Source: Clostridium sp. C8-1-8 (lineage in GTDB: Bacteria > Bacillota > Clostridia > Clostridiales > Clostridiaceae). Taken from it: DNA of 56,422 bases. Below are positions 35,952 to 44,157 of this stretch, piece by piece. Positions within the stretch are counted from its first letter, which is position 1. Every line of letters begins with the position of its first letter. The notes beneath the pieces were generated by a model. It did no database searches. It was given only the letters and a program-made list of their open reading frames with translations, and had not been told where the DNA came from. Location: assembly GCF_009928445.1 (NCBI RefSeq), contig NZ_JAABNO010000033.1, forward strand, positions 1 to 56,422. Reading direction: 5' to 3'. The position numbers and the translations under genes were made by a program.

Positions 35952-37022
35952 ATGTTAAAGTTAAAGTATGGCGATAAAAAATATCTTTGTCAGTATGATC
36001 TTAACATTGAGCTTTTTGAAAAGTTCTCAATAGAAGTAGAGGACTTGGTTCCGGTAAGAAGCGTATATATACTAGAGACTTCCAAAGGTAAAAAGATATT
36101 GAAGAAGATTGATTACTCTGTTGATAGACTTGATTTTATAACAAAGAGTTTAGATTATATAAAGAGAACATTTGAAAGAGCCTTGACAATAGAACCCTGC
36201 CAAGACGGAAACAAGTGTGTACAGTGGCAGAATGGAATATATACGCTGTTAGACCTTATAGAAGGAAGAGAATGTGCATTTTCCAATGTTGTGGACCTTT
36301 CAATTGGAGCAAGAGACTTAGCTTATCTACACAAAAGTTCCATAGGAATAGCAGAAGAGTTTAAAGATAAAATCAATTTAAATAAGCTTGAACATTATTC
36401 TGCTAATGAAAAGGATGTTACTTTGGGGCATCTTCCTGGATATTTCAATTATGCACTTAAAGATATGGAAAAGCTTAAGATTCAGGTAGAAGGCTACAAA
36501 TATAAAAGTGAATTCGATCAATATTTTCTAAAAGATGTAGACTACTATATAGAAGAAATAAAACAGTGTATAGAACTTATAGAAAAGATAAAATACGAAG
36601 ACTTATGTAAGGAAGAAGATAATATAGTACTATGTCATGGAGACTTAGCTCATCATAATATATTGATAAAGGATGAGGAAGCTTATTTTATAGATTTTGA
36701 TTATTGTAGCATAGATCTAAAAGTAAAAGATATAGAACAGCTTATAACTAAATCTATAAAGAACTTTGCTTATGATATTGAGAAATATAACGCTATCATA
36801 AAAGCCTATAGCGAGGTATTTCCTATAAGAGAAGAAGAATATAAGCTACTATATATATTATTAAAATTCCCTTCAGATTTTTATACTGCAGCTACAGATT
36901 ATTATTATAAAAATAAAGATTGGGACGAAGATGTATTCTTAACAAGATTCATAAATAAGCTGGAATTTAAAGAGGACAGAGAAGAATTTCTCAAAATATT
37001 AGGTAATAAAATTAGAATATAA
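35952..37022 (+). CDS. CotS-family spore-coat kinase-like protein 2
   Basis: Third gene of the coat operon. Kinase-fold motifs are LCHGDLAHHNILIKD (catalytic loop) and FIDFDYC (metal Asp). The N-lobe has ETSKGKKILKKIDYS with the likely ATP-contacting Lys. An upstream GTG (35943) is in frame. The ATG at 35952 follows AAGGGTGA by five bases and is preferred. It is diverged from cotS 1 and cotS 3 in the middle part, suggesting three different substrates rather than redundancy. It ends at a strong terminator. Confidence 0.86.
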   Translation: MLKLKYGDKKYLCQYDLNIELFEKFSIEVEDLVPVRSVYILETSKGKKILKKIDYSVDRLDFITKSLDYIKRTFERALTIEPCQDGNKCVQWQNGIYTLLDLIEGRECAFSNVVDLSIGARDLAYLHKSSIGIAEEFKDKINLNKLEHYSANEKDVTLGHLPGYFNYALKDMEKLKIQVEGYKYKSEFDQYFLKDVDYYIEEIKQCIELIEKIKYEDLCKEEDNIVLCHGDLAHHNILIKDEEAYFIDFDYCSIDLKVKDIEQLITKSIKNFAYDIEKYNAIIKAYSEVFPIREEEYKLLYILLKFPSDFYTAATDYYYKNKDWDEDVFLTRFINKLEFKEDREEFLKILGNKIRI

Positions 37023-37030
37023 AAATACGA

Positions 37031-37071
37031 AAAAGGACACTAATACTTTTTAAATATTAGTGTCCTTTTTC
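37031..37071. terminator. Strong bidirectional terminator
   Basis: AAAAAGGACACTAATA pairs perfectly with TATTAGTGTCCTTTTT over about nine bases, between the cotS operon and the convergent glycosyltransferase. Confidence 0.95.
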
Positions 37072-37139
37072 ACTCTTTTTGTAAAACTTTCACTTTAGAG
37101 TTATATAGTTTTTCTGTAAAGAATAAATTTATATATATA

Positions 37140-38255
37140 TTATATTGATTTATAGGCGTCCAGAGTGTCATAAGCGGTTTTTTTCCAGTTGAAACTGGCG
37201 GTGTGAACTAGCCCTTTTCTTATCAATGACTTATATAAATCTTGGTTTTCTAGAAGTGAAAGGATCTTTAAGCAAATGTCTTCAGTGCTTGATGGATTGC
37301 TTAACAAGGCTGAATCACCACAGACTTCTGGAATAGAAGTTTCAGTAGAGGCTACAACAGGAGTGCCACAAGCCATTGCTTCCAATGGGGGAAGCCCAAA
37401 GCCTTCATAATATGATGGATAAACAAAGACCTTTGCAGCGTTATAGAATATGGGCATATCCTCTAAAGGAATAAAATCTGTAAACAATACCCTATCTTCA
37501 ACACCAAGTTTGATGGCCTTTTCTTTATAAGTTTCATAAGATATCCCTTTTTTACCTGTCACAACTAAGGACAACTTCTTATTGTGTTTATGGAGAAGCA
37601 ATTCAAAAGCCTCTATGAGCCCTAGTATATTTTTTCTAGGACTAAAACCTCCCACATATAAAAGAAAATCACCTTCGATACCATATCTTTCTTGAAGGTA
37701 ATATCTACATTCCTCTTTATTTAGGGGTTTATAAATATCTTCTGCTGCAAGATAAGTTACGAAGATTTTCTCTCTAGGAAAATTAAATTCTTTACATATA
37801 TCTTCTTTAGAAAAGTTAGAGACAGTTATTATCCCATCACACTTTTCTATTATGCCTGGCATATCCTCGTTAAATATTTTTAGATATCTATCACTACAGG
37901 TTTCTGGCATCCTTAAGGGAATGATATCATGAAGAGTTATAACCTTTTTACAACTAATATTGCCAGAAAGTCCAACACCATTTTGAGGGATATGATATAG
38001 ATCCATGTCATTTTCACTTAATACATTAGGTACTCGTATCTCTTCCCAAAAATTATTTAAACTGCTTTGCTTAGCTATATTAGTTTTAAAATTGTTTCTG
38101 AACTCTTTTTCAAAATGAAATTCTTCAGGCAAGAAGACTAAATAATTATTTAAAAAATCTATCTGATTCAAATTATTTATAAGTTGATAGGTATAAGTTC
38201 CAATGCCGGTTCCTCTATACCAATTAGCTGCTCTTCCGTCTATAGCTATATTCAT
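37140..38255 (-). CDS. GT4-family glycosyltransferase, CotSA-like
   Basis: A 371-residue paralogue of the enzyme at 32786. Motifs are DGRAANWYRGTGIGTYTYQ, YHIPQNGVGLSG, LLYVGGFSPRKNILGLI and YEGFGLPPLEAMACGTPVV. It lies divergent from cotS 3, so the locus contains two glycosyltransferase/cotS pairs in the same head-to-head layout. The ribosome site is AAAGGAC, a little weak. A sigmaK-like promoter lies upstream. Predicted cytoplasmic in the mother cell, acting on coat or outer spore glycans. Confidence 0.88.
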   Translation of the reverse strand: MNIAIDGRAANWYRGTGIGTYTYQLINNLNQIDFLNNYLVFLPEEFHFEKEFRNNFKTNIAKQSSLNNFWEEIRVPNVLSENDMDLYHIPQNGVGLSGNISCKKVITLHDIIPLRMPETCSDRYLKIFNEDMPGIIEKCDGIITVSNFSKEDICKEFNFPREKIFVTYLAAEDIYKPLNKEECRYYLQERYGIEGDFLLYVGGFSPRKNILGLIEAFELLLHKHNKKLSLVVTGKKGISYETYKEKAIKLGVEDRVLFTDFIPLEDMPIFYNAAKVFVYPSYYEGFGLPPLEAMACGTPVVASTETSIPEVCGDSALLSNPSSTEDICLKILSLLENQDLYKSLIRKGLVHTASFNWKKTAYDTLDAYKSI

Positions 38256-38283
38256 ATATAAGTCCTTTCAAATTTCTATATTT

Positions 38284-38312
38284 TATTATATTAAGCAATT
38301 ATAAAAAGTGTT
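38284..38312 (-). promoter_or_regulatory. SigmaK-like promoter, one mismatch
   Basis: On the minus strand: AAC, 17 bases, then AATATAATA. It differs from CATANNNTA only at the first base and lies about 30 bases before the glycosyltransferase start. Confidence 0.45.
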
Positions 38313-38359
38313 AATAAAAGGATATAGCCGCACATATAAATATATAGGAGGTGAGCACT

Positions 38360-39364
38360 ATGATGAGGGAATTTGAAATTGAAAGACAGTTTGATATAAA
38401 AATTGAGACACTAAGGCCGAATAAAGGAATATACTATTTGAAATCAAATAAGGGGGATAAATGCTTAAAGAGAATAAACTATGGAGCACAAAAGCTATTG
38501 TTCGTATATGGTGCCAAGGAGCATCTTATAAAAAATGGCTTTGACAAGGTTGATAGGTATGAATTGAATATTGAAGGGGAGCCTTTTGCCTTAGTTAATG
38601 AAGACCTATATACGCTCTCTCAGTGGATACCAGGAAGAGAGTGTGACTTCCACGAACTAGAGGAAGTTAAGACAGCTGCAAAGACCCTTGCATTGCTCCA
38701 CGAAGCAACAAAAGGATATGACCCTCCAGAAAACTCCAAACTTAAAAGTGATCTCGGAAGATGGCCACACCTGATGGAAAAACGAATGAAATCTTTAGAT
38801 AAGATGAGAGACATGACAAGAAAAAGATCTCAAAAAAGTGACTTCGACTTGAACTATATAAAATCAATGGATTTTTACAAAGGACTATCAAAGAGAGCCT
38901 TTAATGTAATAGAAAGCTCTTCCTATATTGATTTATGTGAAATTGTAGAAGAGGATAAATCCTTCTGCCATCATGACTTTACCTATCACAACATAATATT
39001 AGGTGATGACAAGGAAGTCTATGTAATAGATTTTGATTACTGCAAGCGTGAGATTAGAGCATACGACATAGCTAATTTTATGATAAAAGTGCTAAAAAGA
39101 GTAGATTGGAACATAGAATATGCTAAAGCTATATTAGAATCATATAGCTCAGTTGGTAACTTAAAAGAAGAAGAATATAGAGTTATATTCGCCTTTTTAC
39201 TATTTCCGCAAAGATATTGGAGACTTGCTAACAGATATTACTATAACGAAGTCAATTGGGGACAAAACACATTTAACAATAAGTTAGAGGGAATCATTAA
39301 TGAGAAGGATATTTATCTGAAGTTCATTGATGATTTTAAGGAATTGTATGACCAAAAAGAGTAA
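38360..39364 (+). CDS. CotS-family spore-coat kinase-like protein 3
   Basis: A 334-residue protein with kinase-fold motifs FCHHDFTYHNIILGD (catalytic loop) and VIDFDYC. The N-lobe includes LKSNKGDKCLKRINYG with the likely Lys. An in-frame GTG at 38351 is inside AGGAGGTGA. The ATG at 38360, five bases after it, is preferred. It is divergent from the glycosyltransferase at 37140. The closest visible terminator-like element is the first long hairpin repeat after the stop codon. Confidence 0.87.
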   Translation: MMREFEIERQFDIKIETLRPNKGIYYLKSNKGDKCLKRINYGAQKLLFVYGAKEHLIKNGFDKVDRYELNIEGEPFALVNEDLYTLSQWIPGRECDFHELEEVKTAAKTLALLHEATKGYDPPENSKLKSDLGRWPHLMEKRMKSLDKMRDMTRKRSQKSDFDLNYIKSMDFYKGLSKRAFNVIESSSYIDLCEIVEEDKSFCHHDFTYHNIILGDDKEVYVIDFDYCKREIRAYDIANFMIKVLKRVDWNIEYAKAILESYSSVGNLKEEEYRVIFAFLLFPQRYWRLANRYYYNEVNWGQNTFNNKLEGIINEKDIYLKFIDDFKELYDQKE

Positions 39365-39390
39365 TAATAAATTTAAGCTGCCATAGAGGT

Positions 39391-39625
39391 AGCTTATTTT
39401 TATGTGCGTTGAAATTTATGTGTATCTCCTTCTGATGCTTAGATTAGCTTCGCAAAGAATTAATATGATTTTCCCAGATTACATGGCTAAAGCTGTATAA
39501 CTCACTACGTTCGGACAATACAGCTTATTAACGCCATTCCATCTGAAAAAATCATTTAATTCTAATAGCTCGCTAATAGAGCATCTCCTGGAGATACACA
39601 TAAATTTCAATAGTAAAAAATAAGC
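39391..39625. repeat. Long palindromic repeat, copy 1
   Basis: The ends GCTTATTTTT and AAAAAATAAGC are inverted. Inside them, TTGAAATTTATGTGTATCTCC on the left is an exact inverted match (21 bases, split here as TTGAAATTTATGTG + TATCTCC) to 39590-39610. The inner arms pair imperfectly up to a central hairpin around GTTCGGACAATACAGC. The whole would fold into one rod of about 235 bases. Reading frames inside are artefacts. Confidence 0.85.
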
Positions 39626-39628
39626 ATA

Positions 39629-39852
39629 TGAAGTTAGAAAGACATAGGTGTGACTTCTTCCGATGATTGAATGAACTGAGCAGAGAGTTAATATAATTTT
39701 CTCCGATAATGCAACTAAAATTGTATAACTCACTGCGTTCGGACAATACAATTTCTTAACGCTACTTTATCTACAAAAATTATTTAACTCTAGTTGCTTG
39801 TTCATATATCATCTCCCGAAAGCACACATAAATTTCAATAGTAAAAATAAGC
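39629..39852. repeat. Long palindromic repeat, copy 2
   Basis: Same layout as copy 1, tandem and in the same orientation, with diverged arms but an almost identical centre (AACTCACTGCGTTCGGACAA). The right end AATTTCAATAGTAAAAATAAGC matches copy 1. Confidence 0.82.
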
Positions 39853-39861
39853 ATATATAGT

Positions 39862-39945
39862 TAGAAAGACATGGGTGTGACTTCTTCCGATGATTGAATG
39901 AACTACGCAGAGAGTTAATATAATTTTCTTTGATAAAGGGGCTAA
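39862..39945. repeat. Long palindromic repeat, truncated copy 3
   Basis: Only the left arm is present. It is nearly identical to the left arm of copy 2 (GTGTGACTTCTTCCGATGA...). It ends about 40 bases before the yabG promoter. Confidence 0.75.
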
Positions 39946-39981
39946 AATTGTATGGGAGGTATAGCAAAAAAATCAATGTTA

Positions 39982-39990
39982 CATAGTATA
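39982..39990 (+). promoter_or_regulatory. SigmaK-like -10 of yabG
   Basis: CATAGTATA fits CATANNNTA exactly, 31 bases before the yabG start codon. The -35 is poor (AGC rather than AC at 16 bases). In B. subtilis yabG is a sigmaK gene. Confidence 0.5.
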
Positions 39991-40021
39991 TAATGTGAAA
40001 CATACTTTCAAGGAGAAGTTT

Positions 40022-40792
40022 ATGAAGGTCGGCGACTTAGTAGTTAGAAAGTCCTATGGTAAAGATATCACCTTTAAGATCATAGATATAAGAGAAGATA
40101 AAGATGCTGTTTATTATGTTTTAAAAGGTATTAATATAAGAATAATAGCTGATGCCAAGATAGAAGATCTAGAAGAAGTAGATGAGCAGTTTATGGCGGA
40201 GAAGGATAAAATATTTAATGCAAGGGTAAATGAAACTATAAAGAGGGTAATGGTTTCTAGAGATGTGGCTGGACATCAGAATATAACTAGAGTAACAAAG
40301 TCTCCCAAGATAATTCCTGAAAAAGAATTGACCTTTGGCAGACCAGGGAGAATACTACACGTAGATGGAGATCCACAATACTTAGATGCGTGTATGAAGG
40401 TGTACAAGCAACTTAATTTAAATGCTACTGGAAAGTCTATAGCTGAAAAAGATCAACCAACTCAAATAGTTGAGATAGTGAAAGAATTGAAGCCAGACAT
40501 AGTAGTGCTCACTGGTCATGATGGCCTAGTAAAGAATGCAACAGACTATCTTGATCTGAAAAATTATAGAAACTCCAAATACTTTATAGAATCGGTTCAA
40601 AACCTTAGAAATTATAATTCAAGCTATGATGAGTTAGTGATATTTGCAGGAGCATGCCAATCTTGCTATGAGAATATATTGGATGCTGGTGGATATAGAA
40701 CTCAGGTGCAACATTTTCCTAGAATGTGGCAGCTTGGAGTTCATTTTTTTTTATCCTCCTCGCTACCAACAAAATCAACTACAAAATCTTGA
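40022..40792 (+). CDS. yabG: YabG sporulation protease, 3' end replaced by an inserted element
   Basis: YabG is a mother-cell cysteine protease that processes spore-coat proteins. The N-terminus MKVGDLVVRKSYGKDITFKI, the segment GRPGRILHVDGDPQYLDACM, and the likely catalytic residues H166 (LTGHDGLV) and C212 (FAGACQSCYE) are present, 46 residues apart. Family similarity stops after DAG (residue 223). The expected continuation (GANFASSP...HALDPVF) is absent, and the last 33 codons run into element DNA and the tail of the recombinase gene. About 65-70 residues are missing. ATG 40022 follows AAGGAGAAG. An earlier in-frame ATG (39995) is unlikely. The intact gene could form by excision of the element. 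Confidence 0.9.
   Translation: MKVGDLVVRKSYGKDITFKIIDIREDKDAVYYVLKGINIRIIADAKIEDLEEVDEQFMAEKDKIFNARVNETIKRVMVSRDVAGHQNITRVTKSPKIIPEKELTFGRPGRILHVDGDPQYLDACMKVYKQLNLNATGKSIAEKDQPTQIVEIVKELKPDIVVLTGHDGLVKNATDYLDLKNYRNSKYFIESVQNLRNYNSSYDELVIFAGACQSCYENILDAGGYRTQVQHFPRMWQLGVHFFLSSSLPTKSTTKS
40681..40697 (+). other. Probable left attachment junction (attL)
   Basis: YabG-coding sequence ends in GGATGCTGGTG and non-YabG sequence begins GATATAGAAC. In intact yabG the codons after GCTGGT should encode Ala-Asn-Phe-Ala. The crossover therefore lies within about GCTGGTG. The core cannot be fixed without attR. Confidence 0.6.
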
Positions 40793-42381
40793 GTTGTTCC
40801 GTTCCAGGTTATCTTTTCTACTAGACCTTTCACAAGTTCTTTTACTTCATCATTAGAAAGGGTATCAATTAAAGAACATCTATCTAAGAGCATTTCTAAA
40901 AAAGAAAGGTTAACTTCTTCCTCATCAAATTCAGAGTTTAAGTTTTTTTGTTTTTCCAGTTCTGTATGTAAGCTGCTGATTTCTGTCTTTAAGGATTTTA
41001 TCTTTGAAACTAGAATATCTTCAATATCATTATCCATAGAAAGTTTAGTTACTAGGTTATTCATTTGTTTTTTCTTTTCTTCGATTTGATTTTCTAGAGC
41101 ATAGATCTTACTTGGAGAATCACTTTGGGATCTAGTGGCTTTATTTTTGCTTTTTATTTTTTCTATCAATGATTTTTTATTAATAGCTAGTTCCTTTAAG
41201 GAATTCTTTACTACAGTATCAAGTTGATCTACTCTTACATTCTTATTATTACATCTCACACCTTTTGAGTTGTATTTTAAAGTACATTTATAATAGTAAA
41301 TATTAGTACCATTTTTATCAGTGTGGCCACGGGATATTCTCATAGAAGATCCACAAATAGCACACTTTATGATTCCTGTAAGAATAGCATTGTGAGCCTT
41401 TGGAGATGTAATATACCTATCTTTATTCTGAAGCAGTATTTGCTGAGCTTGTAGCCAGTCAGAAGCTTCAATTATGCCTTTATGAGAGCTTACTGCTGCT
41501 ATCCAGTCACTTGTATCTCTATATACTCTTACTATCTTCCCATTATCATTGGATACACCTTTTTGCTTGTTATAGCTTAGTAGACCATGGATTCCATCTG
41601 GTTCACCGCAAGTTGTTATATCAAGGCTTTCTAGGTAATCAAATACTTCTTCAGTGGCTTTTACGTACACAGTATTGGATAATATTATTCTAAGATTATT
41701 TTTACTAAAGTTGTTGCCACGTTTAGTTTTAATATTGCTTTGAAGGAGATAAGTCTCAACCTTATTTAAGGCTTTGAACTCTAAATACTTATCAAAGATA
41801 AGCTTCACTGTTTTAAGCTCCTCAGGAACCTGTTTTAGCTTTACCATGGAGCGTTCGTTCATGCTTTCATCAAAGTACTTTACTGGATCAGCTTCATAGC
41901 CTAAAGGAGCTATACCTCCAAGCCATCTACCAGTTTTCGCAAGCTCAAGCATATTATCACGAACTCTTTCTGCTATGGTTTCTCTTTCAAGCTGAGCAAA
42001 TACGCTTGCAATATAAATCATGGCACGGCCCATTGGAGAGGAAGTATCGAATTGTTCTCTGATACTTACAAAATCAATATCATACTTTTGTAAGGTTTCT
42101 AGGGTAGTAGAGAAGTCGGCTACATTTCTTGAGATACGATCTAATCTATAACAGATTAGAACTTCAAATTTCTTAGCTCTTGCATCTTCTAATAACCTTC
42201 GAAACTCAGGTCTATTTGTATTTCCACCGGAGAAACCTTCATCCTCATATATGAGGAATTCATCAATTTTCTTATGGCCTAAATGCATTGAGGCGTAGTC
42301 CTTACACATCTGCACCTGGTTCTCGATACTTTCGCCTTTTCCAGTAAATTTTGATTTTCTACTGTAAATTGCTGCTTTCAA
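40741..42381 (-). CDS. Large serine recombinase (SpoIVCA-like integrase/excisionase)
   Basis: A 546-residue recombinase. The N-terminal resolvase domain has the catalytic Ser in AIYSRKS (residue 10) and Arg residues in CYRLDRISRN and SVFAQLERETIAERV. Next come the recombinase domain (GRWLGGIAPLGYEADP) and a zinc-ribbon domain with CAICGSSM...YYKCTLKYNSKGVRC. A long coiled coil (about 410-490) follows. GAGGTGAT overlaps the ATG at 42387. The TTG at 42381, five bases after it, is the better start and gives MKAAIYSRKS, the usual family beginning. Its 3' end is about 50 bases from the yabG junction, as expected for the enzyme that integrated here. Confidence 0.95.
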   Translation of the reverse strand: MKAAIYSRKSKFTGKGESIENQVQMCKDYASMHLGHKKIDEFLIYEDEGFSGGNTNRPEFRRLLEDARAKKFEVLICYRLDRISRNVADFSTTLETLQKYDIDFVSIREQFDTSSPMGRAMIYIASVFAQLERETIAERVRDNMLELAKTGRWLGGIAPLGYEADPVKYFDESMNERSMVKLKQVPEELKTVKLIFDKYLEFKALNKVETYLLQSNIKTKRGNNFSKNNLRIILSNTVYVKATEEVFDYLESLDITTCGEPDGIHGLLSYNKQKGVSNDNGKIVRVYRDTSDWIAAVSSHKGIIEASDWLQAQQILLQNKDRYITSPKAHNAILTGIIKCAICGSSMRISRGHTDKNGTNIYYYKCTLKYNSKGVRCNNKNVRVDQLDTVVKNSLKELAINKKSLIEKIKSKNKATRSQSDSPSKIYALENQIEEKKKQMNNLVTKLSMDNDIEDILVSKIKSLKTEISSLHTELEKQKNLNSEFDEEEVNLSFLEMLLDRCSLIDTLSNDEVKELVKGLVEKITWNGTTQDFVVDFVGSEEDKKK

Positions 42382-42432
42382 AGTCATCACCTCACTATAT
42401 AGTATTAAAAGATTTGTTGGTAAATGATTAAA

Positions 42433-42527
42433 GATGTACTACTTCAATCCTAAATCTGTTTTCAAAGCTCCTCTGGCTTCTGAGAGGAGAATTTGAAAAT
42501 ACATATTTTGTTATGAAGTGGTACATC
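42433..42527 (+). repeat. Dispersed double-hairpin repeat, best copy
   Basis: The outer stem GATGTACTACTTCA pairs with TGAAGTGGTACATC. The inner stem TTTTCAAAGCTCCTCT pairs with AGAGGAGAATTTGAAAA over the loop GGCTTCTG. It lies just upstream of the recombinase gene, inside the element, while related copies lie in the chromosome. Confidence 0.8.
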
Positions 42528-42584
42528 TAGATTACCAATTAGTATAGTGTAACCATGATGGGGGAGTGATATTTACATTAATGA

Positions 42585-42998
42585 TCAGAACAACCTCATT
42601 CCTTTAAGGACATCAGGTTCTATTCCGATCTTAGAAATATAATCTATAAGATTAATTACAGAATTGGGTGGAATAACATAAGCGCCATCTATGTTAGGCA
42701 TTTCTAACATAGGATTTCCATCGTTTGAAATGCATTGCAAGCTCCAATCATAGGGATCTAAAGATGAAATATTATTATTCATATTCTGGTTCTCTATGAA
42801 TCTATTAAAATTATCAATTCTTAATAATTGCTCTAAGTGAGTAAGTTGCTTAGTGCTCAGTTTAATTCCTTTTGTAGTATAGCCACCTTGAAAATTATTG
42901 TATGTAATTTCTAGTTCTCCACTTAGCATATTAATTTTAAAACAATATGCTAATTTGTCACAGGCTTCTGCATTAAAAACCACTTTTATATAATACAT
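42585..42998 (-). CDS. Unknown 137-residue protein
   Basis: No family recognised. The protein is soluble and acidic, begins MYYIKVVFNAEACDKLAYCF, and has the phrases ISNDGNPMLEMPNIDGAYVIPP and GIEPDVLKGMRLF. AGGAGGTAATCC before the ATG gives strong translation support. It is the first minus-strand gene upstream of the recombinase, separated by the hairpin repeat, and probably belongs to the accessory cargo. Confidence 0.7.
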   Translation of the reverse strand: MYYIKVVFNAEACDKLAYCFKINMLSGELEITYNNFQGGYTTKGIKLSTKQLTHLEQLLRIDNFNRFIENQNMNNNISSLDPYDWSLQCISNDGNPMLEMPNIDGAYVIPPNSVINLIDYISKIGIEPDVLKGMRLF

Positions 42999-43094
42999 GG
43001 ATTACCTCCTAGAATTAGTTAACGACACATAAACTTAATGTGAAAGAAGGCTTATTCTACAGTTTATTCTTACGCTGTAGTAAGTAATAGGAAT

Positions 43095-43598
43095 TTAGTT
43101 TATTTCAGAATCTATAAGAGTATCATCATCCGAAAATAAATTTATTTTAAACCTTTGTTTTGCAATTTCTGTTGCCTCAAATATCTGTTTGTTTCCTACA
43201 TCTCCCCAATTAAGCAAATTAGCGGCCTTTGTAGGTGTAGTCAAAAATCGCCCGTATATACGTCCATTATCGATATCAGGTTGTTGTTCTCCTATATTTT
43301 CAATCATTGCTGTCATACGAACTTGTGCGTATGGTTCAGAACCATCTTCTTCCTCCACAAGCTGATAACCAACTATATATGCTTTGCTAATAATCACATT
43401 TGATTCTTCTAACATCTCGCGTTTTAAGGTTGCTTCCATATCGCCGTCAGATGTTTCTGGCTTTCCACCAGTTAATTGATATTGTCCATTTTCAATACGT
43501 AAAAGAATACGGCCATCTTTTGTAAATACAATTCCATATACTTGCGTAACTTCAATATTAGATGGAACATTTCCAGAATGCCATGTTATGATAGGCAT
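43095..43598 (-). CDS. NUDIX hydrolase
   Basis: A 167-residue NUDIX-fold protein. The nudix box reads GGKPETSDGDMEATLKREML followed by EES. The catalytic REMLEE is kept, but a short insert lies before it and the usual Gly after EE is Ser-Asn. These enzymes hydrolyse nucleoside diphosphates linked to another group. The N-terminus ITWHSGNVPSNIEVTQVYGIVF and Trp in NLLNWGDV resemble NUDIX proteins close to nucleotide-sugar or damaged-nucleotide hydrolases. AGGAGGT precedes the ATG. It is in the element cargo and monocistronic or cotranscribed with neighbours. Confidence 0.85.
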   Translation of the reverse strand: MPIITWHSGNVPSNIEVTQVYGIVFTKDGRILLRIENGQYQLTGGKPETSDGDMEATLKREMLEESNVIISKAYIVGYQLVEEEDGSEPYAQVRMTAMIENIGEQQPDIDNGRIYGRFLTTPTKAANLLNWGDVGNKQIFEATEIAKQRFKINLFSDDDTLIDSEIN

Positions 43599-43651
43599 AA
43601 TTTATTAACCTCCTAAAATCGAAATTTGTAGATCTAAACATAGTACCTTTT

Positions 43652-44140
43652 TTATAATTTCATGGTTTTTTCTATTACTTCATCCCAATTTTCAGCATCT
43701 CTAATTATTCTTACCACATCACTAATATGTATCTGTGATTTAAAATCTTTAAAAGCTTGCTTTCCCCACATGTAATTTCCGTTTTTTTTCTCGTTTTTTA
43801 ATCCATTATCATTTTCATAGTCTCTCACAATTTTATATGCATTCTCTAGACTTTTACTCGACACTCCGGCAATCTCAGCAATAAAAAGTAGTAATTGTGG
43901 ACATCTTAGATAATAATAAGTTGGTAACTTTTCTGACTTATCACTATAATAATCTAGAAAATGTACTTTTTGTGATGGTTCTGCCAATTTTATATCATCT
44001 TTTTCACCAGATTTCAAATAACCACCATACGACTGACCATAACCTTGCTTAACGCACAGATCTGAGATATATTCTTCTCCAATATTATTTTTGTGTGGTT
44101 CTATGGTTCTTACATATTCGCAAACTTTTCCATTATTCAT
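43652..44140 (-). CDS. Unknown 162-residue protein
   Basis: I do not recognise this protein. It is soluble, with a Tyr-rich middle (LPTYYYLRCPQLLLFIAEIAGV) that looks like one buried helix and a charged C-terminus (ISDVVRIIRDAENWDEVIEK). GGGAGAG precedes the ATG. It is directly downstream of the nonsense-containing pseudogene on the same strand (17 bases apart), so both may have been an operon. Confidence 0.65.
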   Translation of the reverse strand: MNNGKVCEYVRTIEPHKNNIGEEYISDLCVKQGYGQSYGGYLKSGEKDDIKLAEPSQKVHFLDYYSDKSEKLPTYYYLRCPQLLLFIAEIAGVSSKSLENAYKIVRDYENDNGLKNEKKNGNYMWGKQAFKDFKSQIHISDVVRIIRDAENWDEVIEKTMKL

Positions 44141-44157
44141 TATTTCTCTCCCAATAT

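Noticed and set aside
39479..40003. Minus-strand reading frames of 90 and 64 residues
   Set aside because: They lie within the long palindromic repeats, have no ribosome sites and derive from repeat sequence.
40644..40856. Plus-strand 70-residue frame across the yabG junction
   Set aside because: Out of frame with yabG and antisense to the recombinase 3' end.
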